The notes beneath the pieces were generated by a model. The model saw only the letters and a list, made by a program, of their open reading frames with translations, was not told where the DNA came from and did not search any database. A stretch of 64,000 nucleotides of DNA. Origin: Metapseudomonas boanensis. GTDB lineage: Bacteria; Pseudomonadota; Gammaproteobacteria; Pseudomonadales; Pseudomonadaceae. Of the stretch, positions 8,313 through 15,988 are shown in pieces. Location: NCBI RefSeq assembly GCF_018704125.1, contig NZ_JAGTIS010000012.1, positions 1-64,000 of the forward strand, read 5' to 3'. The number at the start of each line of letters is the position of its first letter. Position 1 is the first letter of the stretch. A program made the translations under genes and the position numbers.

Positions 8313-8328
8313 TGGCCCAGCTCTTGCT
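8313..8328 (+). promoter_or_regulatory. Sigma-54 (-24/-12) promoter of nasA
   Basis: TGGCCC (8313-8318), 5-base spacer, TTGCT (8324-8328): one mismatch to the RpoN consensus, with the required GG and GC dinucleotides at correct spacing. The predicted start near 8340 falls just before the NasT-type hairpin at 8343. Confidence 0.65.
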
Positions 8329-8342
8329 CAGCAATTGCCAAA

Positions 8343-8426
8343 GGTAGCCAACGGCGGCTGCCCGACCAAACGACAAAGGCGTCGCGTCACTCCGCATCAA
8401 TGCGGGCAGTGATGCGGCGCTTTTTT
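8343..8426 (+). promoter_or_regulatory. NasT-responsive leader of nasA: six-base-loop hairpin plus intrinsic terminator
   Basis: Hairpin 8343-8362: stem GGTAGCC/GGCTGCC (7 bp, one T-G wobble) with loop AACGGC, A at position 1 and G at position 4, the ANTAR-target loop pattern. At 8379-8420 follows a long terminator stem closed by the tetraloop TCAA, then TTTTTT (8421-8426). The first hairpin begins at the predicted transcript start. A second six-base loop is not clear: AACGAC occurs at 8369-8374 but its flanks pair poorly. Inferred: NasT binding prevents termination so that nasA, 200 bases downstream, is transcribed when nitrate is present. Confidence 0.65.
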
Positions 8427-8499
8427 CGTTTCAGCCCCAGCGATGGGGCCGGTGGACGGGCCGGGATCCGGACGTTCGCATGCAGCTCACTCAATCCCG

Positions 8500-8595
8500 C
8501 TGCGGCTCCAGCCGCAGAACGGAGCGCCACAAGCGCGACGTTTTACCGGGAGGCACGACCGCCGTGCCCACGATCACGGCGGACGCGCCTCCCGG
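8500..8595 (+). other. Two strong hairpins in the nasA 5' untranslated region
   Basis: 8500-8517 is a perfect 7-bp stem CTGCGGC/GCCGCAG with loop TCCA. 8546-8595 is a two-tier stem: CCGGGAGGC (8546-8554) with GCCTCCCGG (8587-8595), inside it CCGCCGTG (8559-8566) with CACGGCGG (8575-8582). Both lie between the leader terminator and the nasA ribosome site (8611). Neither has a T-run, so they are more likely RNA-stability or translation elements than terminators. Role unknown. Confidence 0.55.
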
Positions 8596-8620
8596 CCCCT
8601 AACTGCAGATGAGGTGTTCG

Positions 8621-9832
8621 ATGACTACGAGTTTCTGGAAGGCCGGCCACACGCCCACCCTGTTCTCCGCATTTCTCTACTTCGACCTGAGCTTCATGGT
8701 CTGGTACGTACTTGGCCCCCTGGGTGTTCAGATCGCCGCCGACCTGCAACTGACCACGCAGCAGCGTGCCCTGATGGTCGCCACCCCGATCCTCGCTGGC
8801 GCGGTACTGCGCTTCCTGATGGGCCTGCTGGCCGATCGCACCTCGCCGAAGACCGCAGGCCTGCTTGGCCAAGTGGTAGTGATCTGCGCATTGTTCGGTG
8901 CTTGGCAGATGGGGGTCCACAGCTATGAGCAAGCCCTGCTGCTCGGCCTGTTCCTCGGCTTTGCCGGCGCCTCCTTCGCGGTAGCGCTGCCGCTGGCTTC
9001 CCAGTGGTACCCGGCAGAACATCAGGGCAAGGCCATGGGTATTGCCGGCGCAGGCAACTCCGGCACAGTGCTGGCCGCCCTGTTCGCTCCCGGCCTGGCA
9101 ACCATGTTCGGCTGGAACAACGTCTTCGGACTTGCCCTCATCCCACTGGTGCTGACCCTGGCGATCTTTGCCCTGGCCGCCCGTAACGCGCCCAACCGCC
9201 CGGCGCCCAAGGCCCTCGGTGACTACCTGAAAGCGCTGGGCGACCGCGACAGCTGGTGGTTCATGTTCTTCTACAGCGTGACCTTTGGCGGCTTCCTCGG
9301 CCTGGCCAGCACCCTGCCCGGCTACTTCCACGACCAATACGGCCTGGCACCTGTCACAGCTGGCTATTACACCGCCGCCTGCGTCTTCGCCGGCAGCCTG
9401 ATGCGCCCGCTGGGGGGGGCCTTTGCCGACCGTGTTGGCGGTATCCGTACCCTGCTTGCGGTCTATACCGTCGCCGCACTGTGCATCGCCGCCGTGGGCT
9501 TCCACATCTCCAGCCCCACTGCAGCGCTGGCCCTGTTCGTGGTCGCCATGCTCAGCCTTGGCGCAGGCAATGGCGCCGTGTTCCAACTGGTACCGCAGCG
9601 GTTCCACAAGGAAATCGGCGTCATGACCGGCCTGATCGGAATGGCAGGCGGCATTGGCGGTTTCTGTCTGACGGCTGGCCTCGGCGCCATCAAGCAACAC
9701 ACTGGGGACTACCAGCTCGGTCTGTGGCTGTTCGCCAGCCTTGGCGTGCTCGCCTGGTTCGGTCTGCACGGCGTGAAAATGCGCTGGCGCACCACCTGGG
9801 GCTCGGCTGCCGTGACCGCTGCCCGCGTCTAA
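8621..9832 (+). CDS. nasA: NasA, nitrate transporter of the major facilitator superfamily (NNP family)
   Basis: A 403-residue protein with about 12 membrane helices. It has the nitrate/nitrite porter signature: GFAGASFAVALPLASQWYP in the first half and LSLGAGNGAVFQLVPQ in the second, plus the AAA..RFLMGLLADR loop. It imports nitrate for assimilation. Start: ATG 8621 (MTTSFWKAGHTPTLF, the usual family N-terminus) with GAGGTG at 8611-8616; an in-frame ATG at 8609 has no ribosome site. It is preceded by a sigma-54 promoter and a NasT-type leader. The PP2C-kinase gene follows in the same direction after a 94-base gap holding a hairpin. Confidence 0.93.
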   Translation: MTTSFWKAGHTPTLFSAFLYFDLSFMVWYVLGPLGVQIAADLQLTTQQRALMVATPILAGAVLRFLMGLLADRTSPKTAGLLGQVVVICALFGAWQMGVHSYEQALLLGLFLGFAGASFAVALPLASQWYPAEHQGKAMGIAGAGNSGTVLAALFAPGLATMFGWNNVFGLALIPLVLTLAIFALAARNAPNRPAPKALGDYLKALGDRDSWWFMFFYSVTFGGFLGLASTLPGYFHDQYGLAPVTAGYYTAACVFAGSLMRPLGGAFADRVGGIRTLLAVYTVAALCIAAVGFHISSPTAALALFVVAMLSLGAGNGAVFQLVPQRFHKEIGVMTGLIGMAGGIGGFCLTAGLGAIKQHTGDYQLGLWLFASLGVLAWFGLHGVKMRWRTTWGSAAVTAARV

Positions 9833-9842
9833 CCTCTGCCCT

Positions 9843-9867
9843 GCGGCCCGGAAACGATCCGGGCCGC
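9843..9867 (+). terminator. Intercistronic hairpin between nasA and the kinase gene
   Basis: Perfect 9-bp stem GCGGCCCGG/CCGGGCCGC with a 7-base loop, 10 bases after the nasA stop, followed by only two T. It probably attenuates or protects the nasA 3' end; full termination is unlikely. Confidence 0.45.
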
Positions 9868-9926
9868 TTGCACGTGGTAGGTTGGCACGCCAGCCCAACA
9901 GCTCCTTCAATCCCCAGGACGCGCGC

Positions 9927-11597
9927 ATGCCCCTGCAACTCAGCTTCGGCGAAGCCAGCGCCACCGGTCCCCGGGCCGAAAACCAAGATGCCCTGCGCGT
10001 GGTCACCCCGGCCCCGGCACTTGCAGCGAGCAAGGGCTACCTCTTCGCTCTCGCCGACGGTGTCAGCCAGTGTGCGGACGGTGGCCTGGCCGCCCGCGCC
10101 ACGTTGCAGGCCCTGGCTCTGGACTACTACTCCACGCCGGAAACCTGGCCCGTCGCGCAATCGCTGGATCGCCTCCTGGTCGCCCACAACCGCTGGCTTC
10201 AGGCAAGCGGCGCCGGCCAATCGCTGCTGACAACCCTCTCCGCCCTGGTATTGCGCGGCCGTCGCTTCACCCTCGCGCATGTCGGAGACTGCCGGGCCTA
10301 TCGCTGGCATGCCGGCCAACTCGAACGCCTCAGCGAGGACCATGTCTGGGAACAACCAGGCATGCAGCATGTGCTCAAGCGTGCGCTGGGGCTAGACCAG
10401 CATCTGGTGGTGGATTACCTGGATGGCGAACTACAGGAGCAGCAGCGCTTTCTGTTGGTCAGCGACGGTGTCTGGGCGGTGCTGGGGGACCGCGGTATCC
10501 AGAGCATCCTGCAGGACGAGTCAGACTTGAGTGGCGCTGCCAAGGCGCTGGTCAGCGCGGCGCACCTGGCCGGCAGTCAGGACAATGCCAGCGCCTTGCT
10601 GATTCAGGTCGACCACTTGCCTGAGGCTGGACTGGCGGACACCCTTGCCCAACTGGATCACTGGCCGCTGCCCCCTCTGCTGCAGCCCGGGCAGGATTTC
10701 GAAGGCTGGGAGGTGGACCGCCTTCTGGCCGAGTCCCGCCAGTCGATGGTCTACCGCGTGCGCGATGCGCAGGCCCGCCGCTGGTTACTGAAAACCTTGC
10801 CGCCCAGCCGTCGCGACGAGCTTCAAGCCGGACCAGCGCTGATGCAGGAGGAATGGTTCCTGCGTCGCGTCGCCGGCCGGAACTTTCCGGAAGTCCACCC
10901 GCTGCCGCACCGCCAACACCTTTACTACGTCCAGCGCGAGTATCCTGGCCGGACCCTGGCCGAACACCTGCACATCAGTGGGCCAGTGGCGCTGCCGGAA
11001 TGGCTGGACATCGCACCCCGGCTGATCAAGGCCCTGGGCATGCTGCACCGGCGCAATATCCTGCACCGCGACATCAAACCAGAGAACCTGCTCTGGGGCG
11101 ATGATGGCGAGCTTCGCCTGCTGGACTTTGGCCTGGCCTACTGCCCCGGCATCTCCCAGGACGACCCCAACAGCCTCCCTGGAACCCCCAGTTTCATTGC
11201 CCCCGAGGCCTTCAGCGGCGCAGCCCCGACAAGCCGCCAGGATCTCTTTGCTGCGGGCGTTACCCTCTACTACCTGCTAACCGGTCACTATCCCTACGGC
11301 GAAATCGAGCCATTTCAGCACCCAAAGTTCGGCACCCCCGCCCCAGCCAGCCGCTACCGTCCGGATCTCCCGAACTGGATTGATGAATGGCTGCTCCGGT
11401 CACTCAGTGCCGATCCGGAAAAACGCTACGAAACAGCCGAAGAATGGTTGCTGGCGCTCGAACAGGATGAACGCAAGTCGCTCAACACGCGACCACGTCC
11501 CTTGCTGGAACGAGAACCACTGAAGGTCTGGCGTGGCATCGCCCTGATGTCGCTGTTGGTGAACCTCGCGCTGGCCTTCCTGCTCGCCAACACCTGA
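9927..11597 (+). CDS. Fused PP2C phosphatase and Ser/Thr protein kinase with C-terminal membrane anchor
   Basis: A 556-residue fusion. Residues 1 to about 235 are a PP2C-type phosphatase with GPRAENQDAL, FALADGVSQ, AHVGDCRAY, LLVSDGVW and GSQDNAS, giving the metal-binding aspartates. Residues about 265-510 are a Hanks-type kinase with HRDIKPENLLW (catalytic Asp near 381), LLDFGLAY (DFG near 400) and PGTPSFIAPEAF (activation loop/APE). One membrane helix ends the chain (about 535-554). Kinase and phosphatase in one chain suggests reversible phosphorylation of an unknown target. P. aeruginosa has the same gene between nasA and the nitrite/nitrate reductase genes, implying a link to nitrate use. 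Start: ATG 9927 (MPLQLSFGEAS), chosen by domain start. Confidence 0.88.
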   Translation: MPLQLSFGEASATGPRAENQDALRVVTPAPALAASKGYLFALADGVSQCADGGLAARATLQALALDYYSTPETWPVAQSLDRLLVAHNRWLQASGAGQSLLTTLSALVLRGRRFTLAHVGDCRAYRWHAGQLERLSEDHVWEQPGMQHVLKRALGLDQHLVVDYLDGELQEQQRFLLVSDGVWAVLGDRGIQSILQDESDLSGAAKALVSAAHLAGSQDNASALLIQVDHLPEAGLADTLAQLDHWPLPPLLQPGQDFEGWEVDRLLAESRQSMVYRVRDAQARRWLLKTLPPSRRDELQAGPALMQEEWFLRRVAGRNFPEVHPLPHRQHLYYVQREYPGRTLAEHLHISGPVALPEWLDIAPRLIKALGMLHRRNILHRDIKPENLLWGDDGELRLLDFGLAYCPGISQDDPNSLPGTPSFIAPEAFSGAAPTSRQDLFAAGVTLYYLLTGHYPYGEIEPFQHPKFGTPAPASRYRPDLPNWIDEWLLRSLSADPEKRYETAEEWLLALEQDERKSLNTRPRPLLEREPLKVWRGIALMSLLVNLALAFLLANT

Positions 11598-11698
11598 CGC
11601 ACCAACCCAGGGCAAGCAGGCTGCAATAAGGTGCGCCAGCGGCCCCAGCAAACACTGAACCTCTGGTGAAACCCAATAACCATGCGGCCTTGCAGAGT

Positions 11699-11714
11699 TG
11701 GCACAGCACCTGCA
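11699..11714 (+). promoter_or_regulatory. Sigma-54 (-24/-12) promoter of the nitrate reductase operon
   Basis: TGGCAC (11699-11704), 5-base spacer, CTGCA (11710-11714): a perfect -24 element and a -12 element with the invariant GC. Predicted start near 11725, about 20 bases before the first leader hairpin. Confidence 0.72.
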
Positions 11715-11743
11715 AAGACAGATTCGACAATCTACAAAAGCGC

Positions 11744-11784
11744 CCACCTCAACGACGAAGTGGCACTTTCCCGATCGAACGGGA
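11744..11784 (+). promoter_or_regulatory. NasT (ANTAR) target: tandem hairpins with six-base loops
   Basis: P1 at 11744-11763: CCAC-C-TC / GA-A-GTGG with one C-A mismatch and loop AACGAC. P2 at 11769-11784: perfect TCCCG/CGGGA with loop ATCGAA. Both loops have A at position 1 and G at position 4, the defining feature of ANTAR-binding RNA, and the hairpins are 5 bases apart. An intrinsic terminator follows 8-11 bases after P2. This is the architecture described for nitrate-responsive leaders, and NasT is encoded at 2016-2594. Confidence 0.82.
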
Positions 11785-11794
11785 CTTGGACAAA

Positions 11795-11827
11795 GGCGTC
11801 CTGCTGGCAACAGCAGGCGCCTTTTTT
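11795..11827 (+). terminator. Leader terminator of the nitrate reductase operon (antitermination site)
   Basis: Stem GGCG-CCTGCTG / CAGCAGG-CGCC with a single bulged T and loop GCAA, followed by TTTTTTGTTT; an A-rich segment precedes it. Position 33 bases before the first structural gene and just after the NasT hairpins marks it as a regulated terminator. Confidence 0.85.
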
Positions 11828-11859
11828 GTTTGCGCGATTGAAATGCAGGAGCCTCCCGC

Positions 11860-13197
11860 ATGAAGAAACTCAAGCTGGTGATGATCGGAAATGGCATGGC
11901 CGGGGTCCGTGCGCTGGAGGAACTGCTCACGCTTGCCCCAGAGCGCTACGACATCACCGTGTTCGGCGCGGAGCCGCACCCGAACTACAACCGCATCCTG
12001 CTCTCCCCCGTACTGGCCGGCGAGCAAGCGTTCGAGGACATCGTTCTCAACGATCTCGACTGGTATTCGCGGCACGACATCAAGCTGCTGCTAGGCCGCG
12101 AAGTGGTGAAGATCGATCGGATCAAGCGCCAGGTGATCGCCCAGGACGGTACAGTCGCTGACTACGATCGCCTGGTCATCGCCACGGGCTCCACTCCATT
12201 CGTTCCTCCGGTACCGGGTAACCGCCTGCAGGGCGTGATCGGCTACCGCGACATCGCCGATACCCGCGCGATGATCGAGGCCGCCCGTACCCACAGCCAC
12301 GCCGTCGTCATCGGTGGCGGCCTGCTCGGCCTGGAAGCTGCCAACGGCCTGCGCCAGCGCGGCATGGACGTCACTGTGGTGCATCTCGGTGACTGGCTGT
12401 TGGATCGGCAGCTCGACGCAACCGCCGCCGGCCTACTGAAGGAGGCCCTTCAGGCCCGTGGGATCCACTTCCGCCTGGGAACCAACACAGAGGAACTGGT
12501 CGACAACGGCGAAGGCCTGGTCTGTGCCGTCCAGTTCAACGACGGCGACATCATACCCGCCGACCTTGTCGTGCTGGCCGCCGGCATCCGCCCCAATTTC
12601 CGGCTCGCGGAAGCAGCAGGCCTGCCCTGCAACCGCGGCATCCTGGTCAACGACACGCTGCAAACCTATGATCCGCGCATCTATGCCATCGGCGAGTGCG
12701 CCAACCATCGCGGTGTCGCTTACGGCCTGGTGGCGCCCCTTTTCGACCAGGCCAAGGTCTGCGCCAACCACCTCGCAGGCCTCGGCTTCGCCCGCTACCA
12801 GGGTTCGGTGACGTCCACCAAGCTCAAGGTCACCGGCATCGACCTATTCTCCGCCGGCGACTTCATGGGCAGCGAGGGTTGCGAAACCATCACCTTCTCC
12901 GACCCGGTTGGCGGCATCTACAAGAAGCTCGTGATCAAGGACAACCTGCTGGTGGGTGCCTGCCTGTATGGCGACATCGCCGACGGCGCCTGGTACTTCC
13001 GGCAGATCCGCGAGCAGCAGGATATCGGCGCCATTCGCGACCACCTGATGTTTGGCGAACCGTCACTGGAATCGGCCTACGCGCAGGAAACCCGCAAGGC
13101 CAGTATCAGCCCCATGGTTCCGGCGGCCCCGGCCAGTTTGCTCCTGACAGCCACCTTGGCCCGGCTGCATGCCAAGCAAACCGCTCTGAGCGCGTGA
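11860..13197 (+). CDS. FAD/NAD(P)H-dependent electron-transfer subunit of assimilatory nitrate reductase (NirB N-terminal-like)
   Basis: A 445-residue pyridine-nucleotide disulfide oxidoreductase-type flavoprotein. FAD-binding start KLVMIGNGMAGVRALEEL; HPNYNRILLSPVLAG as in the NirB N-terminal domain; NAD(P)-binding AVVIGGGLLGLEAANGL; second FAD motif IYAIGECANHRGV. It stops near where NirB would continue into its [2Fe-2S] and siroheme domains, and the last 40 residues carry no cysteine cluster. This is the size and layout of the Klebsiella NasC / Bacillus NasB electron-transfer subunit that passes NAD(P)H electrons to nitrate reductase, encoded 48 bases downstream. Not a broken nirB as far as I can see: no siroheme-domain remnant follows. 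Confidence 0.85.
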   Translation: MKKLKLVMIGNGMAGVRALEELLTLAPERYDITVFGAEPHPNYNRILLSPVLAGEQAFEDIVLNDLDWYSRHDIKLLLGREVVKIDRIKRQVIAQDGTVADYDRLVIATGSTPFVPPVPGNRLQGVIGYRDIADTRAMIEAARTHSHAVVIGGGLLGLEAANGLRQRGMDVTVVHLGDWLLDRQLDATAAGLLKEALQARGIHFRLGTNTEELVDNGEGLVCAVQFNDGDIIPADLVVLAAGIRPNFRLAEAAGLPCNRGILVNDTLQTYDPRIYAIGECANHRGVAYGLVAPLFDQAKVCANHLAGLGFARYQGSVTSTKLKVTGIDLFSAGDFMGSEGCETITFSDPVGGIYKKLVIKDNLLVGACLYGDIADGAWYFRQIREQQDIGAIRDHLMFGEPSLESAYAQETRKASISPMVPAAPASLLLTATLARLHAKQTALSA

Positions 13198-13245
13198 TTG
13201 GACGCTTCGATACCTCTTCAAGCCCAGACTTACGGAAGCTTCAAC

Positions 13246-15978
13246 ATGTCCCTGAACAGTGAAACCCAAACCACCGCCTCCACCTGCTGCTACTGCGGCG
13301 TTGGCTGCGGCGTGCTGATCGAGCACGACGGCGAGCGGATCCTGGGTGTGCAGGGCGACCCCGCGCATCCGGCCAACTTCGGCCGGCTCTGCAGCAAGGG
13401 CTCCACCCTGCACTTGACCGGCGATATCGACGCGCGTGCGCTGTACCCGGAACTGCGCCTCGCCAAGGGCCTGGCAAGAGCACGAACCGACTGGAGCACT
13501 GCCCTGGACCACGCGGCCAGCCGCTTCGCCGAAACCATCCGCGAGTACGGTCCGGACAGCGTGGCCTTCTATATCTCCGGGCAACTACTGACCGAGGACT
13601 ACTACGCCTTCAACAAGCTGGCCCGGGCACTGGTCGGCACCCACAACATCGACAGCAACTCCCGGCTGTGCATGTCCTCGGCTGTGGTCGGCTACAAGCG
13701 CAGCCTGGGCGTGGACGCGCCGCCCTGCAGCTACGAAGACCTCGAACAGAGCGATTGCGTGCTGATTGCTGGTAGCAACATGGCCTTCGCCCACCCGATC
13801 CTGTTTCGTCGCCTGGAAGCGGCCAAGGCGCAGCGCCCCGACATGCGCGTCATCGTCATCGACCCGCGCCGCACTGACACCTGCGACCTGGCGGACCTGC
13901 ACCTGGCCATTCGTCCCGGCACCGACGTGGCGTTGTTCCACGGCATCCTGCACATCCTGATCCAGGAAGGCTGGGTCGCCCGGCGCTTCATCGCCGAACA
14001 CACCGAAGGCTTCGAGGCGCTCGAAACGCAGGCTGCCGACAGCACCCCGGAGGCGGTTGCAGAACTCTGCGGTATCACCGAGAGCGACCTGCGCTGCTGC
14101 GCCGAATGGATCGGCAAGTCGCCAACCTTCCTCTCGCTCTGGTGCATGGGCTTGAACCAGTCCACTGCCGGCAGCGCCAAAAACAGCGCACTGATCAACC
14201 TCCACCTGGCCACCGGCATGATCGGTCGCCCCGGTTGCGGCCCCTTCTCCCTCACCGGCCAGCCTAACGCCATGGGCGGCCGCGAAACCGGTAGCCTGGC
14301 CAACTTGCTGCCCGGGCATCGGGAGGCTGGCAACGCCGAGCACCGCGCCGAGGTCGCTCAATACTGGGGGGTCGACTCGCTTCCCGTGCGCCCGGGCCTC
14401 ACGGCCATCGAACTGTTCGAAGCGGTCCGTGACGGACGCATCAAGGCACTCTGGATCGCCTGCACCAATCCGGCCCAATCGCTGCCCGATCAGCTGAAAA
14501 TCCACGAAGCGCTGGCAGCCTGTCCCTTTGTCGTGGTCCAGGAAGCTTTTTTCACCACCGAGACCTGCCGCTATGCCGACCTGCTTCTGCCCGCTGCCAG
14601 CTGGGGCGAGAAGGAAGGTACCGTGACCAACTCCGAGCGCCGCGTCAGCCATGTGCGGCGCGCGGTCCCAGCGCCCGCAGAGGCGCGACCGGACTGGGCA
14701 ATCGTCTGTGACTTCGCCCAGCGCCTGGAATCCCAACTCCGCCCCGGCCTGCCAAGCCTGTTCGACTTCGACAACGCAGAAGCCCTGTTCGAGGAATACA
14801 AGCAGCTGACCTCCGGTCGCGACCTCGATCTCACCGGCATCGACTATGCCCTGCTGGACAACCAAGGCCCCCAGCAATGGCCTCTACCCGTGGGGGCCAC
14901 CCAGGGCACCCCACGGCTCTACGTCGATGGCCGCTTCCCCACTGCGAGCTCACGTGCGCGATTCGTGGCCGACGCTTATTGCGCACCACAGGAGCCACGT
15001 GATGATCGCTATCCGCTGACGCTGAACACCGGCCGCCTGCGCGACCAGTGGCATGGCATGAGCCGCACCGGCACCGCTGCCCGGCTGTTCGGCCATGTGG
15101 AACAAGCCATGCTGAGCCTGCACCCGGACGAACTGCACCAGCGGGGCCTGCAGGACGGCCAGTTGGTGCGCGTCACCAGCCGGCGCGCGAGCCTGATCCT
15201 GCCGGTGCAGAGCGATGACGCGATCCAGCCCGGTGAGGCCTTCCTTCCCATGCATTGGGGCGACCGTTTTCTCAAGGGCCTCGGCTGCAACGTGCTGACA
15301 CTCCCCGCCTTCGACCCGCTGTCAAAGCAGCCGGAACTGAAGCACGCGGCCGTTGCGATAGAAGAAGCCGAACTGCCCTGGCAGTTGTTCGCGCTGATCG
15401 AAGGCGACGTTCAGCAACGCTTCGAAGCACTGCGCCCTCTGTGCGAGGACTTCGACTATGCCAGCTTGAGTCTGGCAGGCAGGGAGCGTCCCGCCCTGGT
15501 ACTGCGCGCCGCACACCATGGCGCAATCGCCAAGGAGCTGCTCGACCGGATCGACGCGCATCTGAACCTGTGCGATGGCCCTGTCATCGCCTACGACGAC
15601 CCCAGCCAAGCCGTCGGCAAGCGCGTGCGCGTCGACCAGGGTCGCATCACAGCCGTACGCCTGGCAGGCGAAACGGCAGCACGGCACTGGCTCAAGGATC
15701 TCTGGCAGAGCGGGCAGATGGACGAGCAGATGCGGCGCTGGCTGCTCGCTCCGCTCAGCACCCCGCCCTCGGCCGCAGGCGCTTCAAGCGTCCCGAGCAA
15801 AACCCTGTGCAACTGCATGAACGTGAGCCAACAGGCCGTCTGCGCGGGAATCGAGCGCGGGCTGGACCTGGCCAGCCTGAAGCAGGAACTGGGCTGCGGC
15901 ACCAGCTGCGGCTCCTGCGTTCCGGAAATCAAGAGACTGCTGGTGGCGCACGCGGCGCCCTCCGCAGCGTTTGCCTGA
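13246..15978 (+). CDS. nasC: Assimilatory nitrate reductase, molybdenum catalytic subunit with C-terminal [2Fe-2S] domain
   Basis: A 910-residue cytoplasmic Mo-bis-MGD enzyme reducing nitrate to nitrite. The N-terminal [4Fe-4S] motif is CCYCGVGCGV ... GRLCSKG. Molybdopterin-domain hallmarks include NSRLCMSSAV, GSNMAFAHPI, VIDPRRTDTCDLA, and GQPNAMGGRETGSLANLL; the C-terminal dinucleotide-binding domain has LNTGRLRDQWHGMSRTG. Residues about 853-895 form a BFD-like [2Fe-2S] domain (CNCMNVSQQAV ... CGTSCGSC), fitting electron intake from the upstream FAD protein. Start: ATG 13246 (MSLNSETQ) behind GGAAG; an in-frame upstream start at 13198 lacks a good ribosome site. Symbol follows P. aeruginosa usage; Klebsiella calls it nasA. 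Confidence 0.92.
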   Translation: MSLNSETQTTASTCCYCGVGCGVLIEHDGERILGVQGDPAHPANFGRLCSKGSTLHLTGDIDARALYPELRLAKGLARARTDWSTALDHAASRFAETIREYGPDSVAFYISGQLLTEDYYAFNKLARALVGTHNIDSNSRLCMSSAVVGYKRSLGVDAPPCSYEDLEQSDCVLIAGSNMAFAHPILFRRLEAAKAQRPDMRVIVIDPRRTDTCDLADLHLAIRPGTDVALFHGILHILIQEGWVARRFIAEHTEGFEALETQAADSTPEAVAELCGITESDLRCCAEWIGKSPTFLSLWCMGLNQSTAGSAKNSALINLHLATGMIGRPGCGPFSLTGQPNAMGGRETGSLANLLPGHREAGNAEHRAEVAQYWGVDSLPVRPGLTAIELFEAVRDGRIKALWIACTNPAQSLPDQLKIHEALAACPFVVVQEAFFTTETCRYADLLLPAASWGEKEGTVTNSERRVSHVRRAVPAPAEARPDWAIVCDFAQRLESQLRPGLPSLFDFDNAEALFEEYKQLTSGRDLDLTGIDYALLDNQGPQQWPLPVGATQGTPRLYVDGRFPTASSRARFVADAYCAPQEPRDDRYPLTLNTGRLRDQWHGMSRTGTAARLFGHVEQAMLSLHPDELHQRGLQDGQLVRVTSRRASLILPVQSDDAIQPGEAFLPMHWGDRFLKGLGCNVLTLPAFDPLSKQPELKHAAVAIEEAELPWQLFALIEGDVQQRFEALRPLCEDFDYASLSLAGRERPALVLRAAHHGAIAKELLDRIDAHLNLCDGPVIAYDDPSQAVGKRVRVDQGRITAVRLAGETAARHWLKDLWQSGQMDEQMRRWLLAPLSTPPSAAGASSVPSKTLCNCMNVSQQAVCAGIERGLDLASLKQELGCGTSCGSCVPEIKRLLVAHAAPSAAFA

Positions 15979-15988
15979 GGAGACCGTT

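Noticed and set aside
8363-8384. Second ANTAR hairpin in the nasA leader
   Set aside because: Loop AACGAC is present at 8369-8374 but its flanks do not pair; only a loose CGACC/GG-GTCG stem with a 10-base loop can be drawn.
8543-10033. 496-codon open frame opposite nasA
   Set aside because: Lies across nasA and the leader hairpins; Gln/Gly-rich sequence without similarity.
13585-14877. 430-codon open frame opposite nitrate reductase
   Set aside because: Shadow of the reductase gene; no start signal or domain.
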